Notes: generated by a model from the sequence alone, not told the origin. A stretch of DNA of 64,000 bases from Oreocharis arfaki (GCA_013398015.1 VZRR01011373.1:169895-233894), one strand, 5' to 3'. Numbered from the stretch's first letter, positions 47,711-60,155 are shown. Translations and numbers: made by a program.

Positions 47711-50415
47711 GTAATTCAATGTAAATAAAGTCAAAATCTGGCACATGGTCTTTTCCTGCGTCAGAATATTTGCTGGTAGAGGGAAATCCACGTTGTTTGT
47801 GTTGACAGAATCCCAAAGATGGGCAGATTAAAGAAGAGGGTGCCTGACTCGCCATCCCTCCCAGTCGTCCCTCAGCTGTCCCCATCAGCTCCTGGGTTTG
47901 CACCATTCCCCAGGACTTTTCAGGAAGCCTCTTGGCAAACTCTCGCTCTTCCTTTTCCTTCCTGCAACTTCACGAGGAAAAATTGGTTCTTAGAGCAGTT
48001 TCTGGCCGCAGCTGCCGGGAACCCAGCGCTCCCAAATGCAAACCCGGAGCATGGGTGTGGGATCGCTGCCTCGCTGAGATACGGCTGCGATTACAGCTTG
48101 GGTAACTGACTATGCTAATGTCTTTAATGAGCCATTTGCATATGCACGCTTTTCAATTTCAGTAGCTGGTGATTCATGCGGGTAAGTGCCAGCCTCGGCC
48201 CTGCTGTCAGGTTGCAGCAGAGGGTGCCAGCAGTACCCCCGTCCCCCACATCAGATGCTCGGGGCAGGGGCTGCGGCCAGGCGAGGTGCAATTCCCAGGA
48301 ACAGCCAGGCTGGGGCTGCTGCAGAGGCAAACCTGGCAGGGCTCTGAATCTTCCTGCTGCTGTTCGGAGGCAGCAGTTATTATCCAATATTTTGCAATGC
48401 TCTTATATAAATCTAATTGATGTCTTTTATGTTACTGACTGAAGTGTGCACTTGTTTGGCTTGGGGATGACCACCTTAATGAGGGTAATGACGAGGGACC
48501 GCTGCCAGTAGCCGGGGGCGACATCCCACTGTCCCGGTCAATCCCTCGGTGAGAGTTTATTCTGTTGCTGCAATGCTGGTAATTCAGTAATTTTCTTCCT
48601 GATTCACGATGACCTTTCCCCTGGACTTGCAGAGAGCTGGATTTGGCCTTGGAAATTGGCTTCTGCACCAGGAACTGTTTTGTCATTTCTGTTTCACTTG
48701 GAAATGTGCATTCTCTTCCCTGGGCAATTTCTCCCGTGGGGGAAGGCCCGAAGTGTAAGTGCCAGATGTGTCAGATCATCAGTCTGGGGCACACACACGC
48801 TCCTGATGGAGCTGCTGGAGACACATTTTTAGCATTTCACCTAAAACAATAAAATTCCTACAGTGAGAAGTAGACAAGTAAAAATAATAATATGCAAAAA
48901 TGTGATTTTAATTTCTGCCTCGAGACATTGCTTACCTGGCTCCTGCCACCGGTCCTGTGGCCACTGCTGAAGGGGAGTTCCCCTCTCTGCTGTCACTCAC
49001 CTGGGTGAGGCACTGAGCCCATCCCACCGAGGCTGCTCTGTCGCTGTGGGGGCTGCGCAGGGTGAGCCAGGGGGATGTGCTGGGCCACGCTCGGGCATCC
49101 AGCACACTGTCCTCTCCAGCGCTGCTGCATGTGCTGCTCTGCAGAATCCTAAACGCTACAAAACACTGCTCATTTCCTTGAACGTTGCCATCAGCCTCCT
49201 AAAGGTGCTTTTATGAACCCCTCCAGTGCTTTCCCACACTGGCTGACGAGCCAGGTGTGAGCACGGGGAGGGTTCATCGTCGTTGTCCCTGCACACTGTG
49301 CCATTGCACACTGAGTGAGCTGTGGCAGGACCCACCAGCATGGGAGCCACAACCTGCCAGAGGAAAGGGCCTGGGCAGGACGGTGCCGAGGGCTCAGGGC
49401 AGCTCCGTGAAGGCAGAGCTCAGTTTCAAGGCAGGAAAGGGAAGATGCTGTCCAGTTCTGAGGGTGATCTTAAATACCTTGAGATGATGAGGCAGGACAA
49501 AAATATGGCCCCTGCAGAGGATTTCCTAATGAGAGACAGGCTGCTCTACTCATTGGGGGAAAAAATTGCCTTCTAACAGCATCTGCCTATTTTACATATA
49601 TAATGAGCCAAACTCTGTGTGGTCAAATTAATGTCTGGGAAGTGTTTGGAGTGAGGGACAGTTGTGCTTCTGGCCTTTACAGTAACCAGTATAACCCTGA
49701 GAGATAGAGCAGAGTGGAAAAATAGAGCAATGTCTGCCTCAGTCTGCAGAAACCAGCAAGTAACAAACCCAAGAGGTCCATTTTACCTCTTGGTTACAGG
49801 AATCTGTGGATCAGAAGATTAGGAAGGCATTGAGAGCACAGCTACTACCTGGATTAGCAGTTTCAGAGTCTTGTAGAAGCATCTCGTTTTGCTCTCCCAA
49901 GCAGGTGGCACTTTGTTGGCAGGTGGAGCCCAGGAAAGGCTGAGCACTGTTTTTCTGCCCTCACACCTAATGCCAGCTGGAGTGGCAGAGTCACTGCAGA
50001 GGACAGGGTGCTGTGGGGGGCTGCAGCCCCCCGCCCAGCCCTGCTTCAGGGGCTCCCTGGCAAACAGGCACTGTTGGAAGGGCAGAAAATGAGCACGTGA
50101 GGAAGGATTTGTCCCTGAGCTGCTCCGAGCTGCAGAATCCTGCCCAGCCCCTGCCTGTCTGGGCAAGGTCAGGCACCCCACAGAGTCCCTGCTGTTCCCT
50201 GCTACCCCTGCTCTGTGTTGAAGCAAGGTTTTGCCTCTTTAAAAAAAAAAAAAAAAGGAAACATTTTTGCTTTACCTGTCACAGTAAGCTGGCTCTCATG
50301 CCAGTAAAGCATTCCTAATTGGCAGGGTTTAGAGACCGATCATTTCAATTTATGCCCAGAACAGGTAGGGCAGCAATGAAAGCCTCTCCCACCCAACCCC
50401 ACCCCTTCTCACCAG

Positions 50416-50447
<32 letters not shown>

Positions 50448-53400
50448 GGAGGGCTGAGCAGGGAGTTCCCTCCCCTGCGCAGTAAAAAGGCCCCGTCCTG
50501 CAGTAAATACCAGGCTGAGCTTATGGCTCATTAGCAGTCAGTGTCCCTCTGCTCACACGGCTCCTGCAGGGCTCGTGCAGAGGAGCACCTGCCACTGGAG
50601 TCCTGCAGGACCAGGAGCCATTTCCTAAGATTCTGCCTCTAAGACTTGGCAGAAAACACGGGAGTGAAATTTTCACTTCACATTACCCTGAGGTCAGTGG
50701 GAAAATGGTTCATTGGCTGTTGGAAATGGTTCCCACCACTGGCAACAGCCTTCCCAGAGCCATGGGCTGGTGGGTATCGCTTCCTTCTTCCCAGGCCCCT
50801 TCACCACATGCAGATTTGCCTCCTTGTCCTTTTTGCCAATCCCTTTCCAATCTGCCAGCCTTGCTTGAGAACTGTGTCCCCTACAGCCAGGCACAGGCCT
50901 GTGTGACAAGAGGATTGAGTGCCTCGTTCCCACCTATTGCGAGTGCCCCGTCCTTCAAACCATGTTTGTTATCAACAGAGGAAGACCTACCAAGGAGTAT
51001 TAGATTTCCCCATAAAGTGGGGGCATCTATTCCTGTAAATAAAATGCTTTTCAAAAATAAAAACTAAACCCAAGCACTGTACACACTGGGAGCCATTAGC
51101 AAATCAGGCTTCTGCAATTGCAGAGCTAAAATACAAATAACATTTTCCAGTAGCCATTAGTCTCACTCAGATTGCCCAATGCAGGCATCACTGCTTTTCT
51201 CAGCATCTGCTTTATCAGTTGTCTTCCACCCAGAGAAGTCCATGGCTCTTGGCAGCAGCTCCTGCTGATGTGCAGTGGGTTATTGCTCAAGAGCCCTTTG
51301 ATCAGCAGCCAGGCACTATCACACCATGCTCTGAAGCGGTGGCTGCCAGACCTGGCCAGCACGAAAGCTGGATGGGCTCCCTAAGTGCAGGGGGAGGGAG
51401 TCAGGGTTCCTTTGGGTCTGTTGGAGTGCATCTCATTCACCACCTCCCTGGACACCCGGATTTCCCCTCAGGTTCCCCACGGCCGGGCTGCACCCCAGCA
51501 GCGTGACCCCGAGGCCGGGCAGCCGCCGGCCCTGCCGGATGAGTCCCGGCACAGCGCTCGGCTCATCCGAACCGCGGCAGCTTCTGTGCAGCGCTGCCTT
51601 GCTGGGCTGGGGTACAGCTCACGCTCGAGTGCTGCGTTGGGCTGGGACCCACGGGAGCTGTTGGAGCACAGGCTGTATCCCACCTGTCAGATGTTTCAGC
51701 GGTTGAGGTTTCTTCCCTGGGAGATGCAAAAATGCCGAAGCCGCTGTCATCTCCTTTTGCACAGCAAGCGACAGCTGAGTCGGCTCTCTCAAATTTGAAA
51801 GCACTGGAAAGGAAAGCGCCCAGAATTGGCTGAGGCATGTGCTGTAAAACTGAGCAAGGCACAGAAATTTTCCCAGAGACACCGTGATCTCAGATCCATG
51901 TATATACAGATCCATGTAAATGCATCCCATGTAAATACAGATTTATGCATTTATCATTACTCATGCCAGTAATAATAGTTCCGCTGAAATCACTACAGCT
52001 ACACGTATAAAATGAAGCACATGTGTAAGATCAGGATCTAAATATGGAACCGGCAAATCCACCTGCAGCTATGGCAACTGCACCTGGAACTGCAGATGCA
52101 CGTACCTGCATGAGCCTATGTTATGTTTAGGGGCTAACTGATAAAGATATATGAAAAGCTGGTGGGAAAGGCAGGACCAGAAACTGTCTCTTTTGTTCCA
52201 AAGCTCAGTGTTTATCCCTTGCATCTTAATTTCTGTCAGTGTTCTGTACTCGTTAACTCTGCAGCTCTGTAATTTGCTTTGAAAGGGGTTGAGGACACTG
52301 TAGCTGCACTCAGACATCAAGGCCTTCTGCCATCTCTCCTTCTCATTCAGATTTGGGGACTCAACCCAGCAATCAGCACTATTCTTAACTTCAAGCACAG
52401 AAATGTTTTGTGCCACTCTGAGTGGTCATCAATAACTCAGCAGCAGGAGAGCAGCCCTGTGCAGAAGTTGGGTTTCTTCACAGAGCTGGCACCGAGGCTG
52501 GCTTGTGTGCTTAACTGAAGTGTTCCTGGCTGGGGGCCAGCTTGTATTCCTCTAAGCAACCAAACTCCTTGATAATTACTCCTTTTTTTTGTAATTCTCT
52601 TCATCTCGCTGTGCCAAGTTATCCCACAGATATCCTGCTCCTTGCTCGCTGAAGTGTTAGACACGCTAAAGTATCTCAGTGAGTGACATTCTTGGTTTGT
52701 TTTCTGGCCTTTTGCATTGCAAAAAGCAATAGAGACAGAAGCTGTATTTTACTGCTCCAGGACACCTGGGCTCAGAATCCCTGTCAGAAACATCCACCCC
52801 TGAGCTGTGTGTGGATGGCAGAGGCTGGGGAAATGAGCAGAACTCTGTTTCTGCTGGAGCCACCGCGCCCCTTGTGCTTCGCAAACCGGCTCCAGGCACT
52901 TTCTCCGGTTCTTGTGATTCCCTTCCTGAATTGCTGCAGCCAAGTAATTGTTTCATCATGTTGCACTGAAATATTTTCCCATCATGTCACCATCACATTC
53001 GTTTCTCAAACCAAAGCTCCTCTGTTCACTTACAGAAAATCTGTCCCAAAGCTTCTGTGGCCCCCACGCCCAGGTGAGGTGGGAGCACAGCAGGTGAGGC
53101 TCGGAGGGGTTTTTGGTTGTTTGGAGACTGCGACTCCTGTCGCTGTCATTTCTAGGCACCACCAGCGAGCTGCTCACCACAGCCTTAATGAACTGCTGTT
53201 GCAATACACTGGCAAAGCCTCGGTATTTATAGCAAACAAACAAGTCTGGGTCCATGTGGGGCTGGGGACTGGAGCCTCCTGGAGCCTCCTATGAAAAGCT
53301 CCGCTCTTTCCAGAGGTGTCTGCACTCGAGCCCATCAAAGCCAGGACTGCTGGCTCAGGCAGCACTTCTTTAGCCTCAGTTTGTAGAGGATTTATTCTGC

Positions 53401-56400
53401 AAATTGTATGAAATTAGGAGACCTAACTAAAACCTCTGAATAAATACCCTGAACTCTGGGAAGGTGCTTTGATAGCTATGGAATGTGTGAGACAGGAATC
53501 CCAAAGGCAAGAGCCAATAGGACAGGGCAAGGTGAAAACCAGATGTAGATCACAGTCTTTCTTAGCGTTTAATTAGCTAGAAATTATTATTGGAATTTAT
53601 TATCATTTATTATATGAATAATTTCCATAGCAAATATCTTTTTGAGGGAAATTTATAACAAATGAGGGTTAAATTTGGCACTACTTTGTGAAATTGTGGC
53701 ACCCTGTCAGAAGGTTTGGAATTAAATATGTCCCTGTTGTAAATGCAAATCAATTATCTTAAGCAAGTATTAACCCACTTATCCTCATTTCGAATTCCAG
53801 CCCTGCAGTTTCTCACATCCAGGCAGATCTGTCCACCAGCACGACTAGGAGGGGAGAAAAGCCTTTTATTCAAAACAAAACATTTGAACCACTGAGCAGG
53901 TGGGGAAACGACCACAAAAGGCAAGTTGGCTTCCAATGGAGTTTCCAATTTCCAGCAGATCAAACGGAGCATATTTAGGGAATGAGGGCTCTGCCAGCCC
54001 CAGGAGCTGCAGCGCCCGAGCACGGGACTGTGCCAGCGTCACCCCCGCCCCCAGCACCGTTCCAGAGAAACTCTCCTGGAGTTTCGCGTAGTTTCCCAGC
54101 AGGCAAACACAGCACCATAAATTTCACGTGATCCTGATGGCAATCCAAGGCTGGATCTAATCTTTTTAGGTCTTTACAAACTCGCCATAGACTGTGCTGC
54201 TTGTCTGCCCGGGCTGGGGCGAAGCAGCTCCAGCTCACAAGAAAGAATCAGGAACTTCAGAAAAACCTCAGGATGTTGTCCCAGTGTAGAGTTTCTACCA
54301 AAGGTTAGCTTTATTTTGTGAAGATTAAACTCTCAGATTATGTTTGAGGTCCCAGTAAAGTGTTAAATAAGAACTTAATTCTTTTAATGATTTCACTTGT
54401 CTGTTCAGCAAGTGTCTCTCAAAAGAGACCTAATTCATTGCAGATTTAATGTATTGGTTTGGCCACATGGTTTTACTTTTGCTTTATTGATTGATTGAAA
54501 AAAGGTGTTCAGAATTTGAATGTAATTGTTTCCTTGGGAGTAGCAAGTATATCCCTAGTTTTGGTTGGAATTCTTATTTAATGTATTAGGATCCTTTCAG
54601 CATCCATGCACAGGTTTAACTTTTTCTTCACACTTCACATTAGCATTCGAGGTTTGCCCTAAAATTCTGACTGTTAAGCATCTGTGCAGACACAAAGAGC
54701 GAAAGTCAAACACTCACAAGAGTAGTAGTTTTTCCTTTTAAATTAGCAATCAGGAGCAAAAATCGTTAGAAACAAATTCTGTTCCAAATTCATTCCCCCC
54801 TTCTACCCTATAATCATCTCTAGCCAGCCCAAATTGAATGCAGAGCTCTGCTGTGGACTCACGTTGTGTTGTTGGACGAATGCAAGACCAGATGATGGCT
54901 ATTGAGCATTATCACTATAAATGACAGAAGAACGTGTGTGATTTGGCCTCATGTACAGCTTTTCTCTTTATTAGAGCAGATACAGAGTTGCATTGACTTT
55001 TATTTCTGACTTTTATTTATTTATAAAATAAAATATTATATTATTTTATTCAGATAATGAAACATTGCTTGAAAACTTATGTGAGAGTCACTTCATGTTT
55101 TTACACACATCCACACCAGTTGTCGTTCACACAATTAAACTGCAAAGGTAAACACTGTGCACAAAGCTTTTTCCAGGCTCTAATTTATGTATTCAAAGGC
55201 TACTGCAGGATTTCAGTGAGGAAAAAACCAAACTGTTACCAAATGTGGTTGAGTCTCCTGTCCAACAGCCCTTGGGTGCACGTGTGCAATTTGGGTGATT
55301 TTTATTTGCCAGAGGAGGAACAGTTAGTACAGAAAGATGCATAAATTTTCCTGCATCTTCCAAGAGCCACCAATGGAAGGCAGTGGGAAAAGTGGAAAAG
55401 CAACACCACAGTGTCAGAGCTGCACTGGGTTGCACATGCTTTGGGCAGGTAACAGGGAGTGATAATTGAAGAACTGCTTACAAAACTATAATTGTATTTC
55501 TAAATATCATTTTTTAACTGCTACATATAATTTGTTTTGCAGAACTAAGCGCTACTGAATTCAAACACCTTATAAACCAGGGCTAGCTGCTTTGGAAAGG
55601 GGATGTCAGTGCCAAGGGTTTACAGACTGACTTCTACAGAGGAATAACCTCTGTTATTTCAGTAGCAGTAAGAAAGACTTGTAGAAATGAGCCAGTGTAA
55701 TACATCATTTGAAAGAAAAAGATAAAAATTAAAAGCCCAAATGAAATGCTGCTTATAAACTTCCGTAAAACTGAGAGCAGCTCTCTGGTGCCTGGAGTTC
55801 TCTGCGTGGTTTGCCTACCACGAGCTGTCCTGAGTGGCTTTAGGAAGAGAAGCTTGGGAAGCCCTGTCCGAGGCCAGTTGAGACGTTCCAAGTCCTGTTC
55901 TCAGCCAGCAGAATCTTATTTGTCATGGGAAACTAAATCAATATTTGGAGCTGAGACACTGTTTGGACAGGGATTTTCCAAACCTCCCACTGCAATTAGA
56001 AAAGGTATCTGGAATCTTTTGTCTACTTTAGAGCTTGGAATTTTCTCAGATGCATCTACAAACTATTTTTTCCAGACTATTATTTTCTAGGAAATGTTTT
56101 AATTACAGGGGCTTTTTCATATGCTGTTTTAGAAGGCAGAGTATTTCATGACCTCCATGCATTTAAAGGCACTACAAAGCTTTTACAATGTGAGTTATGA
56201 GGGTAATACAAGATTAAGAATGAAGGATTGGGGAATTCTCTTTCCAAGTCTTTCACGTATTCCTTCTGAGATCGGTGTAAAATTGGTGCATTTATGGCCT
56301 CAATTTTCCCATCTGTACAAAAAATCATTGCTGCACAAGGTTCCTCCTGAACTAGAAATCTGTCAGATACCTTGGAATACAGCAGTAATTTAAACATCAT

Positions 56401-58296
56401 TCTTTAAATTGCAGCAAGGCTGCCCTGGCTCTCCTGCACTGGGGCAGGCAGGGTTTAAGGACGGGGATTAGCTCCTTCATGCCTGGTAGAGCTCTATCTC
56501 CAAAACTGGACTATTATTTAAACAGATATAAATACCTTCAGTACATCTTATCTTTCAATCTACCCTGCCTTCCAGCTGCCACAAACTGAACTCTTGTTGA
56601 GAGCTTTGTTATTTAGAAAGAAACAAAGAAATGTATCTGAGGACATCTCCAGTCCTCCAGCAATTCCACCCTCGGCAGCGCTCGGCGCTGGCTGGGAGCA
56701 GTGCTTGTGAGTTTGGGTGACATTGTGTGGCCTCCAGCACAACAAGAAAATAGGATCTAACGATGTGGATAAGTTTCGTAATGATACAAATAGTAGAATA
56801 AACAGCCACAGGAGGCTGGAGTAATCATCATCACGAGGGACAGCCAAGACAAGATCTAACGTCTGTCCTGCCTGCAAGAACTTGAGTCATGCTGGTGCAG
56901 GAGCTAGCTCACCCAAGAAATCTATTTTAGGGGCTCGTAAAAACAACTGAAGTGCACTGTACAAATGAAAAAGCAAAGGGGGAAATCTGTATTTGGGCTG
57001 CACAGCTCTGGGGCGAGCAGGGAATGTGCAGGGAATGTGCAGCAAACACAAGGGAGGGCTCCAGCTGATGCACCCGCAGGAGGCTCGGATCTTAACAGTC
57101 AAAAAAAGCAGAACAGTTCTTTCTGTAGAAAACATGTTTTGCTTAGAGAGACACTATAAATAAGCAATAAACTTCAGATTTGTCCTGCAGCCCACGGCTG
57201 TTTGTGTGGAATGTATAGGAACAAACTCAAGGCCGCTGTCTCTATACCGAAACCCCGTTTCGTGCTCAGCTGTCAGAGCACAGGCAGCGAAGGAGTTTCT
57301 TTCCCGGGGCACTGGGAATCTGGATCTAAAAACCTCACGCTTAAATTTGGCCTAGCAGGAAAATGGAAAATGCTGACTAAGAGCTGATGTTTTGCCCAAC
57401 TCCCTCCACGTAACCAGCCTGAGACTGTTCACTCCTTACAGACCTCGGCACAGCAGGGACTAACACAGCCGGGAGCTCCGGCAAGGCTGGCCTGTCCCAG
57501 CAGCGGGCAGAGCCTCGGATCTCTCCAAAACAAAGTTCTGGCCTGCTACAAACCTCGTCCTCCTCCTCTGCCACCCCCCACTTATCTGTTGCTTGCCCCC
57601 AGCAAACACTTCTCATCAGAGAATTCTATCTGCAGTTTTTAGGAAGATGTCTCTGGAGCAAAGGGAAGGGGGTGGTTCATGAGCCTCTCACCTGGTTGGG
57701 TCTCATGGGAGCTTCCCGAGCAATGCCCGAAATTACCGACATCCAACAGAAATGCTACTTTCTCATGTTTATTCCTGTAAACTACAAACATAAGAAATGC
57801 TGAATCATAGAGAATAGAAACTCTGTAAAGAAAAAAAAAAACAAACACAAACAAAACCTCATTTCAGGCTTCCTCCCTTACTTTTTCTTCCTCCCTCCCA
57901 CTTCAGACTTGGTGTTATTTGCCAAGGATTGGTCATGGTTTGGATAGCACATCTTGCTCTACACGTTCAAAACAGCATGAAGTGCAGAAAAAAAACCCAA
58001 CACAAACACCTCCTCCCCAAACAACACCCAAGCAGCAGCTAAAGCAGGTGATTAGAGGAAATAAAATGAGGCAACAAGAACTGGCTAAGGCTTCCAGCTC
58101 TGCTCTTTGCTGAGTTTCTGTTGGGGGTTTGGCTTTGGTTTTGGGGTTTTTTCTCCTTTCTCTGAGTCAGAGAAAGCTAAAAGACCAACAAAAATCCCTA
58201 TGCTTGATCACAGCACTGAGCCAGAATCAGCTGGAATTTCAACCCTGTGTTTAATCTAACTTTAAACATGCCTTCAAAATAAAACAAGCTACTTTT
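47711..58296. other. Intergenic region downstream of CEBPB, no gene recognised
   Basis: This is the stretch immediately 3' of CEBPB. It contains an A-run at 50240-50256, a small CpG cluster at 51478-51600, an AT-rich stretch at 55005-55055, an A-run at 57830-57841 and an A/C-rich stretch at 57985-58030. No exon, tRNA, snoRNA or recognisable transposon was found. In mammals the corresponding interval contains enhancers and lncRNAs. That analogy is inference. Confidence 0.5.
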
Positions 58297-58856
58297 TTTT
58301 TAACCTAGTCATAAAGTTTATTAAAATTGTTCATTAATGCTTCAAATGTAGCAAGAATGCATAGATCCCAAAATATACATATGTATTTTCTTATAGAAAT
58401 AGATTATTCTTTATAATAAAAAAACTGTAGGAACATCTTTAACAGATTACTCAATCCATGACTGACAGTTACACGAGATTGCATCATGTACACAGCATTC
58501 CCAGCCATGCTTAAAGGATTGCATCACTTTGCCCTTGCTCTCCTCTCGCTCTTTTAAATAACCCAGCGCCCAGCAGAGCCCGCCCGGGCCGGGGCCGGGG
58601 TCCCTCCGCGCCCCCTCCGCGCCGCCCGCCCCGCTGCAGCCCCCGGCCCCGCTCAGACCCCCGCGCGGCGGCGGAGCCTTCCGCCATCGTGTCGATAAAG
58701 ACAAGGAAAAAAAAATCCAACAACAACAACAACAACACAAATTAAAACCAAACCCGCCCGCCCTCCGCGGGCTCTCGCCCCCCTCGCCCCGGCCCCAGGA
58801 GCGCGGAGCGGGGCCGGGAGCCGGCGGCTCCGCTAGCCCCGCCGCCCGGCCGGGGG
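58297..58856 (-). other. CEBPB: CEBPB 3' UTR
   Basis: This stretch runs from the stop codon to the estimated cleavage site. The first 300 nt are extremely GC-rich and contain a short UUG-repeat tract (CAA repeats on plus, about 58718-58738). The distal half is AT-rich and includes one AUUUA pentamer at 58555-58559. The length of about 560 nt gives a predicted mRNA of about 1.8 kb, in line with known CEBPB transcripts. The cleavage position is inferred from the poly(A) signal. Confidence 0.75.
58317..58322 (-). terminator. CEBPB polyadenylation signal AATAAA
   Basis: This is the only canonical AATAAA on the minus strand that I found within about 600 nt of the CEBPB stop. It is followed by a short A-rich stretch, so cleavage is expected near 58297-58305. 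Confidence 0.75.
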
Positions 58857-59831
58857 TCAGCAGCGCGGCGAGGAGGCGAGCAGGGGCTCGGGCAGCTGTT
58901 TGAACAAGTTCCTGAGGGTGCTGAGCTCCCGGGAGAGCTGCTCCACCTTCTTCTGCAGCCGCTCGTTCTCGGCCGTCAGTTCCAAGACTTTATGCTGCGT
59001 CTCCAGGTTGCGCATTTTGGCTTTGTCGCGGCTCTTGCGCACCGCGATGTTGTTCCTCTCCCGGCGGAGCTTGTACTCGTCGCTGTGCTTGTCCACGCAC
59101 TTCTTGGGCTTGTTCTTGCCCGCCGGAGCGGTGGAGTAGCCCCCGCCGGCGGCGGCGGACTTGGAGGACTCGGAGGGGTTGGGGGTGCCGGGGGGGCTGG
59201 AGGAGGATGAGGTGGACAGGTTCCCGCTGCTGCCGCTCGGCACCGACTGGTAACCCAGGTAGGAGCGCACGGTGCTGCCGTAGGGCGAGGACATGCCCCC
59301 CGGTCCCGGCCCCGCGCCCCCTTCTTCCTTACGGGGCCCTTTGCAAGAGTCCAGGGTCTCGAAGACCGGCTCCACTTTGGTTTCCACGATCTGGGGCGGG
59401 AAGCAGCCCGGCAGCCCCCCCGGCTTGTGGCTCTGGCTGGCGCAGGGGTGGCTGTGCCGGGCGAGGCTGATGTAGGTGTAGTCGGGCTTCTTGCTGCCGC
59501 CGCTGCCTTTATAGTCCTCGGCGAAGAGATCGGAAAGGAAATCTTGGCCGGCGCCGCTGCTGCACGGAGGCTCAAAGTTGCCCCCTGCTGCTGCCGCGGG
59601 AGGCGGCGGCTGCGATGCCAAAGGCTCCAGGTACGGGCTGAAGTCGATGGCTCGCTCGTGGTCCCCGACGGTGAGCTCGGTCATGGAGCGGCCCCCGGCC
59701 GCCCGCGGGTGCAGCTTGTTGAGAGCAGCCAGACAGTCCGCCTCGTAATAGAAATTAGCCACTTCCATGGATTTAAAGGCGGGCGGCTGGATGGGGAGGC
59801 ATGCTGCGTCCCAGGCCACCAGGCGTTGCAT
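58857..59831 (-). CDS. CEBPB: C/EBP-beta bZIP transcription factor (avian NF-M type), single-exon CDS
   Basis: A 324-codon intronless ORF encodes CCAAT/enhancer-binding protein beta, a nuclear factor of inflammatory, myeloid, liver and fat-cell gene control that binds DNA as homo- or heterodimers. Visible in order: activation box MEVANFYYEADCLAALNK (22-39); AIDFSPYLEPL (61-71); DFLSDLFAEDYKG (97-109); KPDYTYISL (115-123); a regulatory segment with TKVEP at 151-155; a Ser-rich stretch with a Thr-Pro MAP-kinase-type site (T216-P217); a basic region with the C/EBP signature N260..A263-V264..S267-R268; and a leucine zipper with L285, L292, L299 and L306. It ends SSPRC with a TGA stop. The length is close to the chicken protein (about 328 aa, from memory). 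I chose the ATG at 59829-59831 because it gives the conserved LAP* N-terminus. No intron, frameshift or lost key residue is seen. The identity is secure at family and paralogue level. Confidence 0.98.
   Translation of the reverse strand: MQRLVAWDAACLPIQPPAFKSMEVANFYYEADCLAALNKLHPRAAGGRSMTELTVGDHERAIDFSPYLEPLASQPPPPAAAAGGNFEPPCSSGAGQDFLSDLFAEDYKGSGGSKKPDYTYISLARHSHPCASQSHKPGGLPGCFPPQIVETKVEPVFETLDSCKGPRKEEGGAGPGPGGMSSPYGSTVRSYLGYQSVPSGSSGNLSTSSSSSPPGTPNPSESSKSAAAGGGYSTAPAGKNKPKKCVDKHSDEYKLRRERNNIAVRKSRDKAKMRNLETQHKVLELTAENERLQKKVEQLSRELSTLRNLFKQLPEPLLASSPRC
59292..59294 (-). promoter_or_regulatory. CEBPB: Internal start codon (LIP isoform, codon 180)
   Basis: This in-frame ATG within GGMSSPYGSTV has G at -3. 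It matches the conserved start of the truncated LIP isoform, giving a protein of 145 residues with the Ser-rich linker and bZIP but no activation boxes. LIP is known as a dominant-negative or modulatory partner. Its use here is inferred from conservation of the motif. Confidence 0.85.
59766..59768 (-). promoter_or_regulatory. CEBPB: Second in-frame start codon (LAP isoform, codon 22)
   Basis: This in-frame ATG with G at +4 opens the MEVANFYYEADCL segment. It is the expected start of the main activating isoform LAP (303 residues here). Initiation would need leaky scanning past the LAP* AUG and the uORF, or reinitiation 4 nt after the uORF stop. Confidence 0.88.
59773..59802 (-). CDS. Conserved regulatory uORF of CEBPB (9 codons plus stop)
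   Basis: This is a very short ORF, MPPHPAARL followed by TAA, in the +2 frame relative to CEBPB. It starts inside the LAP* N-terminal coding segment and stops exactly 4 nt upstream of the second in-frame AUG (codon 22). Its AUG has A at -3, a better context than the LAP* AUG (T at -3). In mammalian C/EBP-beta and C/EBP-alpha mRNAs an equivalent uORF makes terminating ribosomes skip the nearby LAP AUG and resume at the internal LIP AUG, so it tunes the LAP:LIP ratio. The position, length and 4-nt gap match that design. The function here is inferred from the family. Confidence 0.9.
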   Translation of the reverse strand: MPPHPAARL

Positions 59832-60090
59832 GAAAGCAAAGGGGGATGCGGGGAAGAGGAAACGACGCAGGGGGGCCCCCCCGGCAGAGGGTCAAGCTGC
59901 CGCCGTCGGGGTGGGGGGCTCCAGACCCTGCCGCAGTCTCTGGCCTGGGCACGGCCCCGCGGCGCTGCCCACCCGGGCTGGATCAGTCCCTGCGGCGCGG
60001 CGGGGCTTCACCGCTCCGGCAGCTGCGGCGGGGGCTGGCGCGTCTCCTCCGGACCATCTGGTTCTGGGTCCCGTGTCCTAAAGTCTCTGA
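59832..60090 (-). other. CEBPB: CEBPB 5' untranslated leader (right edge estimated)
   Basis: This GC-rich leader lies between the predicted cap site, about 25-30 bp downstream of the TATA box, and the first AUG. I saw no recognisable splice structure. The last bases before the LAP* AUG give a poor initiation context (T at -3), which favours leaky scanning. The right edge is estimated from TATA spacing only. Confidence 0.65.
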
Positions 60091-60114
60091 CTTAGGAAAG
60101 TTCCTTTCCTCAGT

Positions 60115-60122
60115 TATTTATA
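60115..60122 (-). promoter_or_regulatory. CEBPB TATA box
   Basis: On the minus strand the sequence reads TATAAATA, about 285 bp upstream of the LAP* AUG, inside an otherwise very GC-rich region. CEBPB promoters in other vertebrates are also TATA-containing, with CREB/ATF sites close by. Confidence 0.85.
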
Positions 60123-60129
60123 GGGGCGG
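60123..60129 (+). promoter_or_regulatory. GC box directly upstream of the CEBPB TATA box
   Basis: GGGGCGG on the plus strand abuts the TATA box with no gap. It fits an Sp1/KLF site in the core promoter. This is motif evidence only. Confidence 0.5.
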
Positions 60130-60150
60130 TGGATCCCATAGCAACAGGCG

Positions 60151-60155
60151 CGTCA
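60151..60155 (-). promoter_or_regulatory. CRE half-site (TGACG) in the CEBPB promoter
   Basis: TGACGCGC on the minus strand lies about 30 bp upstream of the TATA box. CREB/ATF binding to CRE-like TGACG elements just upstream of TATA is a known feature of mammalian CEBPB promoters. A CAACTG motif, compatible with a Myb site or an E-box, lies further upstream at 60188-60193. Both are motif-level calls. Confidence 0.6.

Noticed and set aside
50236..50260. A-run as a possible retroposed gene tail
   Set aside because: No upstream sequence looks like a processed gene copy and no target-site duplication was evident by eye.
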